Positions 6,756 through 13,489 of a stretch of 16,851 nt of DNA are shown here, piece by piece. The first letter of the stretch is position 1; the number at the start of each line of letters is the position of its first letter. The stretch spans positions 95,680 through 112,530 of the forward strand of contig DCUZ01000099.1 in the NCBI GenBank assembly GCA_002327305.1, written 5' to 3'. The notes under the pieces are model-generated. The model worked only from the letters and a program-made list of their open reading frames with translations, did not search any database and was not told where the DNA came from. This stretch comes from Holophagales bacterium UBA2201. GTDB lineage: Bacteria; Acidobacteriota; Thermoanaerobaculia; UBA2201. The position numbers and the translations under genes were made by a program.

Positions 6756-7828
6756 TCGGGCTCCGCCGGCCCCCGTTCCGCGGGGGGCGGAGCGTCGGTG
6801 GGCCGCTCCGCCGGATGGGGCCCCTGGGGCCATTGGACGAAGGCCCCGTTGACGAGGACGATGTCGGCGTCGGGGCCCCGCGTCCGCCCCTCGGGCGTGT
6901 CGATGAGGTCGGCCCGCTCCCACGCCCCGTCCTTCCCGGCGCTCCCGAGGGCGTACAGGGTGGGGGCCTCGTCATCCTCTCCCTCCAGCCACGATTCGTA
7001 CTTCAACGGATGCCCCCAACCGTCGGTGCGGGGCATCGTCCGGATGTAGGCCGGCTCCAAAAGGGAGGCCAGTTCGTCGATGGTCCGCGCGTCGGGGTAG
7101 GCGCCGTTGTCCACGGCGTAGGCCTCCACCGCCGCGGCCGCGGCCCGCATGTCGGCCATGGTCCGCCTCTGCTTTCCCCGCTCCACGGCGCTCAAGAAGT
7201 TGGGGATGGCGATGGCGGCGACGATGCCGGCGAGGGCGATGAAGACGAACAGCCCGGCGATGGCGATGACGGCCACGGCGGCCGCGCTCTCGCCGGAGGC
7301 CTGGGCGCGCAGGGCCCGGACCTCCTCGGGCGTGAACTCCTCCGGCCCCCGCTCCGAAAAGAGGAGGACGATGCCGGGGCGGAACAGGTAGACGAGGATG
7401 AGAATGGAGATCACCGTGCCCAGGGGAAAGCCCAGCAGGCCAAGGAAGGCCAACCCGATCTGCAGGGCGCGGCCCCAGCGCCGCAGTTTCAGGAGGCCGT
7501 ATCCGCAGGCGAGGTGCAGCAGGGCGAGGAGAGCGCAGACGCCGCCGACGATGGCCAGGGCCAGGGGCTGGGATTCCCTGGCGGCGGCGACGGTCATGGC
7601 GAGGGCGATAAGGAGCGCCACGCCGCCCCCGATGAACTGCAGGACCGCCAGCAGGGTCACGAGGCCGGGACGTTTGAGGACAAGAGGGGATTCGGGGAGG
7701 GGAGCTGCGTCCGGAGAGAGCGCCGCCGGCGACTCCACCCCCCTGGAAGAGGCTTCCGTAGCGGCCCCGCACGACCGGCAGAACCGGTCGGCGGCATTCA
7801 GCGCGGTGCCGCAATGGGGGCAGAACAT
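6713..7828 (-). CDS. Zinc-ribbon membrane protein with C-terminal GspG/type IV pseudopilin-like domain
   Basis: 371 residues in three parts. Residues 2-22 are a zinc ribbon (FCPHCG...FCRSCGAA: Cys3, Cys6, Cys17, Cys20). A low-complexity linker follows, then three hydrophobic segments (about 54-82, 89-115, 122-150). The third part begins with a fourth hydrophobic helix (183-209) running into AAIAIPNFLSAVERGKQ and ADMRAAAAAVEAYAVDNGAYP. This is the signature of GspG-type major pseudopilins and their N-terminal helix. The prepilin-peptidase site (a Gly followed by FTLIE-like sequence) is absent, so it is probably not processed or polymerised. The C-terminal tail is proline-rich. AAGGAA lies 6 bases before the ATG. 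No secretion or pilus genes are nearby. The role is unknown; envelope quality control or scaffolding is only speculation. Confidence 0.85.
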   Translation of the reverse strand: MFCPHCGTALNAADRFCRSCGAATEASSRGVESPAALSPDAAPLPESPLVLKRPGLVTLLAVLQFIGGGVALLIALAMTVAAARESQPLALAIVGGVCALLALLHLACGYGLLKLRRWGRALQIGLAFLGLLGFPLGTVISILILVYLFRPGIVLLFSERGPEEFTPEEVRALRAQASGESAAAVAVIAIAGLFVFIALAGIVAAIAIPNFLSAVERGKQRRTMADMRAAAAAVEAYAVDNGAYPDARTIDELASLLEPAYIRTMPRTDGWGHPLKYESWLEGEDDEAPTLYALGSAGKDGAWERADLIDTPEGRTRGPDADIVLVNGAFVQWPQGPHPAERPTDAPPPAERGPAEPDYTSVSPSSSLYRS

Positions 7829-7855
7829 CTTATTCCTTTCCCTCCGCCCACCCAG

Positions 7856-7890
7856 TTTCGAGTTCCGAGTTTCGAATTTCTAGTTCCAAC
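7856..7890. repeat. Heptamer tandem array 1 (CGAGTTN, plus orientation)
   Basis: Five contiguous 7-base units: TTTCGAG, TTCCGAG, TTTCGAA, TTTCTAG, TTCCAAC. It lies just upstream of the zinc-ribbon/pseudopilin gene start and faces array 2 in inverted orientation. Confidence 0.75.
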
Positions 7891-7969
7891 CCAACCACCG
7901 AAGCAACGGTGCTTATCGTCTCGTCGAGTTTGGATCGGCCATTCAGTGCGGAGGGTGGGGGAAGTTTTT

Positions 7970-8000
7970 CAACTCGCAACTCGTAACTCGCAACTCGCAA
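7970..8000. repeat. Heptamer tandem array 2 (CGAGTTN, inverted)
   Basis: Four 7-base units (CAACTCG, CAACTCG, TAACTCG, CAACTCG) plus a partial CAA. Its complement is the same CGAGTTN unit as array 1, about 80 bases away, so a transcript crossing both could fold into a long imperfect stem. Confidence 0.8.
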
Positions 8001-8011
8001 TTTATTTTGCA

Positions 8012-8371
8012 TCACCATTTCGGCGCCTCTTCCATTTGATAGGTGGAACCGCAATAGGGGCACTTCACGGAGATGCCCCCCTCGCCCACGGTGATGTTGT
8101 CCTTGCCCAGGGTTCCGGCGCACTGCCGGCACCGCATCTCCTGCAGTTTCAATTCCCCGGGGGCGTCGAGGGTGTGCTTGATCTCCACCTGCTGGATGAT
8201 CGGGCGGGAATGGAGCCAGCGGATGATGAACCATCCCAAAACGAACAGCACGGCGGCTACGATCAGTCGGCCCAGCGAAAAAGGATGCGGCCCACTGGGG
8301 AATGAGTCGATCAGGAAGAGCAGACCCAGACCGAAACAGGCGGCCGAAGCGAGGTAGGCGAGGGCTTTCAT
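8012..8371 (-). CDS. Small membrane protein with C-terminal zinc ribbon
   Basis: 119 residues. There are two hydrophobic segments (about 4-21 and 35-53), then a cytoplasmic or soluble C-terminal zinc ribbon with CRQC (Cys81, Cys84) and CPYC (Cys104, Cys107) separated by 19 residues. I do not recognise a named family. The ribbon spacing resembles those found in small regulatory or structural membrane proteins. There is no strong ribosome site before the ATG at 8371; a TAAAAT just upstream could be a -10 box, giving a short leader. The gene points the same way as the zinc-ribbon/pseudopilin gene, separated by the heptamer arrays. Both carry zinc ribbons with membrane helices, which hints at a shared process, but this is weak evidence. 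Confidence 0.8.
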   Translation of the reverse strand: MKALAYLASAACFGLGLLFLIDSFPSGPHPFSLGRLIVAAVLFVLGWFIIRWLHSRPIIQQVEIKHTLDAPGELKLQEMRCRQCAGTLGKDNITVGEGGISVKCPYCGSTYQMEEAPKW

Positions 8372-8434
8372 GGGGCCATTTTACCATCAGACGACTGAGA
8401 ACCTTGCCCCCCGCCCGCTTTTCCCGCCCATTTC

Positions 8435-8465
8435 GACCAAGGACCAAGGACTAAGGACCAAGGAC
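8435..8465. repeat. Heptamer tandem array 3 (GACCAAG unit)
   Basis: Four 7-base units (GACCAAG, GACCAAG, GACTAAG, GACCAAG) plus GAC, starting 7 bases beyond the helicase stop codon. The period matches arrays 1 and 2 but the unit differs. Confidence 0.8.
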
Positions 8466-8471
8466 AATTAT

Positions 8472-10322
8472 CTACTCCAGCAACTTTTTGAATCCCGCGA
8501 TCAGATCCGAAAACGGTTTGGTGATAAGGGCCGTGGCCTGTCCTTTGGTTACCAGGAAATGCCCGTGTTTCGTCACCAAGCGTTCCCGCGGATAGCCCTT
8601 CTTCTGCAGGGCCTCGATCTGGGCCTTCGTGGCCGGTTCATAATTCCACGCGGCGGAGCGGGAGAGGAGGCGCAGGAGGAAGGGGCGCTTCTCCCGCACC
8701 CACTGCTCCGCCCGGCGGACGGCCGATGAGAGCCGACTCTCCAGGAATAATCGCTCCCACGCCCATCCTGCCGCTCCGCGCCCCGTCCCATGCTGGACCT
8801 CAGCCTGACCGAGTTGATTCACCTCCACGGTGATCTGTTCCGCCGTGTCGAAGAGGTCCTCACCCCCGAGGACGGCCATCTGCCACCGGGCCCATTCGGC
8901 CGAATCCGCCCATTCCTCCAGCGCCTCCCGGCTCCGGTTACGCCAGAAGAGTTTGAACCGCTCCTCCCCGCGCGCCGACCACCAGAAATCGGAGAAGGCC
9001 TCGATGGCCCTCGGCGGGCGGCCGTAGAACTCCAGCGGGTCCAGACGCTCGAGCGCGGCCTTCAGCGCCCCGAGGCTTTGGGGTTCGTCCACCGGCAGGC
9101 CGCCCAGTTCGTTCTCCACCTTCTCGATCTGCCTGACCTGATCCAGGACGTCCCGCCCCTGGAAATCGAATTTTTTCGCCAGGCCGAAGATCTGCCCGAC
9201 GGAAGCCAGGTTCTTCCCCTCGAAATCGTCGGCGTAGTCCAGGATGAGGCAGTGGGGCTTGCCCGGGATCGCGCGCGTCCCCCGGCCGATCATCTGCAGG
9301 AGCAGGGCCGTGGAGCAGGTGGGGCGCAGGAGGTGGATGGCCTCCACGCCGGGCACGTCAATGCCCTCCGTCAGGATGGTGACATTGACCAGGACCGAAA
9401 GCGTCCCCTCATGGAAGCGCGCGAGGGCCTCGCGCCGCTCCTCGGGCGGGGTGTCGTCCACGATGCAGGCCGTGGGCACGCGCGCGTTCTCGAAGAGGGC
9501 CGCGACGTGGCGGGCGTGGGCCTTGTTGACACAGAAGACCAGGTTGCGTTTTCCCCGAGCGTGATCCTGGTACAGGCGCAGGCACAGCCGATTGCGTTTC
9601 TCCCGGTCCACGGCCTCGGCCAGGTCCCGCTCCACGAACTCTCCCGCGCGGATGCGGACGCGGGAGAGGTCCACCGCCGTCTCCACGCGCAGGCATTTGA
9701 GGGGCGTCAGCCAGCCGTCCTCCATCCCCTCCCGCAGGCCATACCGGAAGACCACGTCGTCGAAGAGGCGGTCGTAGCCGAGCTTGTCCAGGCGCTCGGG
9801 CGTGGCCGTCGTGCCCAGGAGGAGCTTCGGCGTCCGCGGGTTGTCATAGAGGCCGAAGTGTTTGAGCACGGCGATGTAGCTCTTGGCGGGGGCGTGGTGC
9901 ACCTCGTCAATCCATATTTTGGAGAAGGCCTCCGGCGTGAATTTCTCCAGGCGCTTCCCCTTGCCCCGCACGAGGGTCTGGACGCTCGCGAGGACCATGT
10001 CCGGTTCCCCTTCGATGCGATGATCGCTTTTCTCGTAGTCCATGGTGTGCGAGGGGTTCATCCGCCCCAGCTTGTCCAGGGCCTGCTGGATGAGTTCCTC
10101 CCGGTGCATGAAGCCGAATAGCCGGCGCGTCGGTCCCCAGCCCGACCGCGCGGCGAGCGCCCCCACCAGGATCGTCTTGCCCAGGCCCGTGGCCATGCAG
10201 ATCAATTGCCGATGCGCCCCGCTCTTGTAGGCGCTGAAGATCGCCTTCACGGCCTGCTCCTGGTATGGGCGCAGTTTCAGGGGAGATGAAGGAGACCGGA
10301 CGGAAACGGGATCGGTCGGCAT
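8472..10322 (-). CDS. SF2 DEAD/DEAH-box helicase, restriction-subunit-like, no visible nuclease domain
   Basis: 616 residues. Two RecA-like domains carry the SF2 motifs: RPYQEQAV Q-motif-like (18-25), Walker A MATGLGKT (43-50), DEVHH (139-143), TTATPE (171-176), NVTILTEGIDVPGVE (motif V, 313-327) and QMIGRGTR (motif VI, 343-350). This is the ResIII / HsdR-like translocase group. The C-terminal about 230 residues are rich in Trp and charged residues and end in an ATKAQIEALQKKGYP and VTKGQATALI arrangement seen in related stand-alone helicases. I find no PD-(D/E)XK, HNH or PLD nuclease motif. It may act in DNA repair or be a defence helicase lacking its nuclease partner. The start at 10322 has no close ribosome site. 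It follows the broken small gene by about 40 bases. Confidence 0.88.
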   Translation of the reverse strand: MPTDPVSVRSPSSPLKLRPYQEQAVKAIFSAYKSGAHRQLICMATGLGKTILVGALAARSGWGPTRRLFGFMHREELIQQALDKLGRMNPSHTMDYEKSDHRIEGEPDMVLASVQTLVRGKGKRLEKFTPEAFSKIWIDEVHHAPAKSYIAVLKHFGLYDNPRTPKLLLGTTATPERLDKLGYDRLFDDVVFRYGLREGMEDGWLTPLKCLRVETAVDLSRVRIRAGEFVERDLAEAVDREKRNRLCLRLYQDHARGKRNLVFCVNKAHARHVAALFENARVPTACIVDDTPPEERREALARFHEGTLSVLVNVTILTEGIDVPGVEAIHLLRPTCSTALLLQMIGRGTRAIPGKPHCLILDYADDFEGKNLASVGQIFGLAKKFDFQGRDVLDQVRQIEKVENELGGLPVDEPQSLGALKAALERLDPLEFYGRPPRAIEAFSDFWWSARGEERFKLFWRNRSREALEEWADSAEWARWQMAVLGGEDLFDTAEQITVEVNQLGQAEVQHGTGRGAAGWAWERLFLESRLSSAVRRAEQWVREKRPFLLRLLSRSAAWNYEPATKAQIEALQKKGYPRERLVTKHGHFLVTKGQATALITKPFSDLIAGFKKLLE

Positions 10323-10361
10323 GTCGGCTCGCCGTCAGTATCCTCCGCTTTCGCCCTCGGG

Positions 10362-10806
10362 TCAAGGCGATGCGGTTGCGGCCATTTTGCGTGCTTTTCG
10401 GTCCGCCTTCTTCCGCTGCGCGGCCTTGACCATCTCCTCGATGGAGCGGACCACGTCGGGAGCAGCTTTCATGAAACGCTTCCGATAGAGTTCCTCTCAG
10501 TTCCACCGTGCCGGGGATGTTGCCCGTGGCCTTGCGGTAGTCGCGGATGGCCTTGCGCGCTTCTGCCAACTTCAGCTTGCCATGGCCTCGGGCGGGAAAA
10601 AACTGCTCCACGATCCTGCTGCGATACTTCTCCAGCACGCTCCCGCCGCTCTCTCCGGCCTGACAGCGGGCATGGATAAAGTCGCGATTCACACCGGCGG
10701 CGGCGTACAGGTCATTCACCAGGGCGAGCAGCGCGGGTTTCTTCCAAGTGGCGATTTGTCGGCGGACGGCGCTCCAGCCGCCATGCTTCTTGGTTGTCTT
10801 TGTCAT
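10362..10806 (-). pseudogene. Small hypothetical protein gene with an apparent single-base frameshift
   Basis: The first frame, from the ATG at 10806 (GGAGGA 8 bases upstream), encodes about 104 residues. It contains LLALVNDLYAAAGVNRDFIHARC, VLEKYRSRIVEQFFP and LAEARKAIRDYRKATGNIPGTVEL, which looks like a real, conserved domain. The frame then turns into low-quality sequence that runs into the helicase gene in the wrong frame. Removing one base in the AGAGG run near 10493-10498 restores a sensible end, ELYRKRFMKAAPDVVRSIEE and a Lys-rich tail, stopping at 10362. It therefore looks like a 1-base insertion or a sequencing error. An internal deletion at the same spot is also possible. I do not recognise the family with confidence. 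It leads the helicase transcription unit. Confidence 0.6.
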
Positions 10807-10820
10807 GGTTTGAATCCTCC

Positions 10821-10860
10821 GGAAAATAGGAAAATAGGGACATTCCCCACTGTCCCTATA
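10821..10860 (-). terminator. Hairpin with T-rich tail after the defence operon
   Basis: On the minus strand ATAGGGACA-GTGGGGAA-TGTCCCTAT (10859-10834) is a perfect 9-base stem, followed by TTTTCCTATTTTCC. It sits just after the protease stop at 10874 and before the next gene, so it likely ends the hsdMS-sir2-herA-protease transcript. The GGGACA...TGTCCC core also resembles palindromes mobilised by REP-associated (RAYT) transposases. Confidence 0.6.
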
Positions 10861-10873
10861 TCTCCATTATCTA

Positions 10874-11734
10874 TTATCGTCCCCCATTGCCCTGAATAAG
10901 CTCTCTTATGAAATATGCTGGCACAACTGCCGCAAATTTCCCTCCTGTTTCATCTGATATGGTTCCGTGAATAAGCCCAATGCATACTATTTTATTACTG
11001 ATTGTAATTTTGTTTCCTCTAGAGATAAGACTTGGTATCTTAAACACAGGGGCGCCGCTAAATCCCCCGACACTTGGAGAATCCAATAGAATAAATGTGG
11101 CTTTTTTCTGGTTATCGAAACGATCTAGCACAATTAAGCCGCTTGATGCCTTCGATTCTTTTGATATTGGTGAAAAATATTCTTGAATCCCAAGGCCTAA
11201 TGGAAACCCAATAGTTAATATTGGCTCATCACGTGATACTGATTCTAGTTTATCTTCGAGCATTTGCATTTCAAGAAAGTGCTCACCTAAATGAGGCTGT
11301 ACTTTATTACTCGGATTTAATCTTAGCACAGCAACGTCTGCTTTTTCGCTAAACGCCCAATCTAAATTATCTCTCTGAAGAAACTCTTTTAATTCAAAAG
11401 AGATTGGCTTATCATTAGTAGTTTTGAGTGTTACAATATCTTTGCTTTTTATTCCTTTTGCGACATGCCCTGCCGTTACTAAATATAGTAGATCCCCATT
11501 CGCAACTAAAAAGCCAGTGCCTGATATTTTGTCCGTTAATGGCAAATAGTCTGAAGTGCATTTCTGTTTTATGAAGATCTCATACTCTTTATCATCTTTT
11601 GTCACTGTCTTTTGTATTTCGCCTTGCAAGAATGCAACAATAGATGACAATTGGTCTGCTTGCGACATTTCATCCTCCGCATATACTATAACAGGCAATA
11701 TCAAGATGCTGAGAATAATGATGCATTTCATCAT
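10874..11734 (-). CDS. Exported trypsin-like serine protease associated with SIR2-HerA
   Basis: 286 residues. A signal peptide or membrane anchor is evident at the N-terminus (residues 1-21: MMKC, a run of Ile/Leu, then VYAEDE). The chymotrypsin-fold catalytic triad can be assigned: His90 (LVTAGHVAKG), Asp133 (KADVAVLRL) and Ser226 (SVGGFSGAPVF), with SGTGFLVANG leading the first barrel. It is markedly more AT-rich than every neighbour and uses AT-rich codons, so it was probably acquired separately. AAGGAG stands before paired ATGs at 11734 and 11731. It starts 9 bases after the herA stop, so it belongs to the same operon. The target is unknown. A proteolytic effector, sensor or activator in the SIR2-HerA system is an inference; passive cargo is the alternative. 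Confidence 0.87.
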   Translation of the reverse strand: MMKCIIILSILILPVIVYAEDEMSQADQLSSIVAFLQGEIQKTVTKDDKEYEIFIKQKCTSDYLPLTDKISGTGFLVANGDLLYLVTAGHVAKGIKSKDIVTLKTTNDKPISFELKEFLQRDNLDWAFSEKADVAVLRLNPSNKVQPHLGEHFLEMQMLEDKLESVSRDEPILTIGFPLGLGIQEYFSPISKESKASSGLIVLDRFDNQKKATFILLDSPSVGGFSGAPVFKIPSLISRGNKITISNKIVCIGLIHGTISDETGGKFAAVVPAYFIRELIQGNGGR

Positions 11735-11743
11735 TTATCTCCT

Positions 11744-13489
11744 TTATTTATCTTCGTTCCAATGCTCTTGGAAATTAGGGCCGCAGGACTTGGGTTTCAT
11801 CTTTGGTTCGCGGATTTGAATAGTCAAAGGAATCGGAAAATCTGCTCCAATTATGGCAGCCTCTCCAGGTCTCAAATTCGGCAGGAATGCTGATGCTGAT
11901 CGGTCAATCTCTCCGCAGGCGCGCTCGACAACTTCTCGATCCAGGTCGTTGGTAAGACGATGGACGATTAGCGTACCCATCTGACTCAGAACACCTCCAG
12001 TAATGTCGCGAGGGCGCTGCGTCGCCAAACAGATATTTATTCCATATTTTCGACCTTCTTTGGCAATGAGTTCAAATGCATCCAATCTGGCGGCGTAATC
12101 ATCGGCTCCGATCTGGCGTCCCAGGAAGTTGTGCGCCTCATCAACAAATACGACGACCGGGTGATTCAGGAAATCCCTGTTGCGGGCTTTGGTTAACAAA
12201 TATCGCCCGATGACATTCGCTATAATTTCGCGTGCATTGAACTCATATGCAATCCCGCTCAGGCAAATGCGGAGCAGTTTTCTGCTACTGCCGATAAAGT
12301 CGTCAATCTTCTGAGTCAGTTGAGGATCAGTAGATGCGAAAACGCACTTAAAGGCTGGGGAAGTGAGGACCCCATTGATGCGTGCAACGAGCGACAGGCA
12401 ATGAGAGAAGTTCCCGTCGTCGCCACCCCACCTCGTTATGTCCTTTTGTCCTCTATTGGAGCCAAACGCATCTGGCCAGACGCACTCCTGTTCAATCTGT
12501 GAAACTAAATGCTTGGCATCAAATGGTTGGCGCGGATCGTCCAGCTTGCTGGAGACACCAGCTTCCTTTTCTGCGTCATGTACTGGCTTCTTCAACTGAT
12601 CGAGTTTTCTAATATATCCATCCGGAGCCAAAGCGGGATTTAACTTTGCCAACCTCAAACTCCTGATAGCCGCCCTCATCTTTGGTCCTTGAACTTTGCC
12701 GGCCGGTTCAAAAAGAGCAATAAAATCCGACTCAACGAAACTCGTTGGGGGCAAAGAGCAAGAGATCGTGCCATCGGCCAGTCCAACAGGTTCCCCAAGA
12801 TGGCAATGATTTACGGCCGTCTCGGAGAATCCGCGGTACTCTCCCGTGGCATCAATAAGGATGAGCTTTGCTTTATACTTGAGGCATTCCTCGATGACGC
12901 GCGCGGTTGTCCAACTTTTTCCTCCGCCCGTCGCACCAAGGATGGCGCAATGCCGTCCGAATAGTCGTTCCGGCTTTATAGATATTGTGCTTTCTTGCGC
13001 AACATCCACGGCCCCTAAATCAAGAAGGACCGGATTTTCGTCTTTGCTGTCTTTCTCCATCAATCGTGGCAACAGCGCTATGAACCGGTGCGGGGCCGCA
13101 TAGACCCGATCACCCAAGCGGGGATATGTATCGACTCCTGCGGTCACGACCAAGTCATCCATTGCTACGCACCCAAGTAACTGGATCTGGCCGATGGCAT
13201 CCAAGTTACTTGTGCCTGCATAGTCTGGTTTGATGGAACGCCGATCATGTTCAGGCAAACGAACCTCCGTGACGCGCCCGAGCAGAAGATTCTGCTGGCC
13301 TTCAATGAGAACAAACTCGCCGACTTCACCACGACCGTAGCGCCCTCCGGAAAAGTGAGACCCGCTAGGCTGTCCGGCTTCGCTCAAATTGACGCCAACA
13401 GCCCGGGCGGTAATTGATGAAGCGACCCCCATGAAGAGTTCCGGCCGAAGCAACCCTTTTGGAAATAGGTTATCAATTGAGTGTTTCAT
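11744..13489 (-). CDS. herA: HerA-family hexameric ATPase of a SIR2-HerA defence system
   Basis: 581 residues. The N-terminal about 150 residues form a beta-rich HAS-barrel-type region (GEFVLIEGQQNLLLGRVTEVRLPE), followed by the HerA/FtsK RecA domain with Walker A GATGGGKSW (185-193), IDATGEYRG, Walker B VVVFVDEAHNF (445-455) and the LATQRPRDI arginine-finger region (488-496). HerA proteins form hexameric rings that translocate DNA with NurA or, in defence loci, assemble with nuclease or SIR2 effectors. No NurA is present here; SIR2 lies immediately upstream. The start codon overlaps the sir2 stop (ATGA at 13489-13486), implying translational coupling and fixed stoichiometry. It is less GC-rich than the left half of the window. 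Confidence 0.93.
   Translation of the reverse strand: MKHSIDNLFPKGLLRPELFMGVASSITARAVGVNLSEAGQPSGSHFSGGRYGRGEVGEFVLIEGQQNLLLGRVTEVRLPEHDRRSIKPDYAGTSNLDAIGQIQLLGCVAMDDLVVTAGVDTYPRLGDRVYAAPHRFIALLPRLMEKDSKDENPVLLDLGAVDVAQESTISIKPERLFGRHCAILGATGGGKSWTTARVIEECLKYKAKLILIDATGEYRGFSETAVNHCHLGEPVGLADGTISCSLPPTSFVESDFIALFEPAGKVQGPKMRAAIRSLRLAKLNPALAPDGYIRKLDQLKKPVHDAEKEAGVSSKLDDPRQPFDAKHLVSQIEQECVWPDAFGSNRGQKDITRWGGDDGNFSHCLSLVARINGVLTSPAFKCVFASTDPQLTQKIDDFIGSSRKLLRICLSGIAYEFNAREIIANVIGRYLLTKARNRDFLNHPVVVFVDEAHNFLGRQIGADDYAARLDAFELIAKEGRKYGINICLATQRPRDITGGVLSQMGTLIVHRLTNDLDREVVERACGEIDRSASAFLPNLRPGEAAIIGADFPIPLTIQIREPKMKPKSCGPNFQEHWNEDK

Noticed and set aside
6713..7828. Functional type II secretion pseudopilin gene
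   Set aside because: No prepilin peptidase cleavage site, the pilin-like helix is internal, and no gsp or pil genes are near.
5885..8305. Long open plus-strand frame antisense to the zinc-ribbon genes and overlapping the GNAT-nitrilase
   Set aside because: It reads Arg/Gly/Pro/His-rich low-complexity sequence with no domain; it is a by-product of high GC in other frames. The same holds for the open stretch at 956-2080 before the true nadA start and for antisense frames over mnmA, nadA, the metallophosphoesterase and the helicase.
7856..8465. Possible CRISPR array
   Set aside because: Repeats are 7 bases and contiguous, without spacers; no cas genes are present.
8472..10322. The SF2 helicase as the missing HsdR of the type I system
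   Set aside because: It is about 400 residues shorter than HsdR, lacks an N-terminal nuclease motif, and is separated from the hsdMS operon by a hairpin terminator and a broken gene.
11744..13489. HerA-NurA DNA-end resection pair
   Set aside because: No NurA-like gene is adjacent; the coupled neighbour is clearly SIR2.
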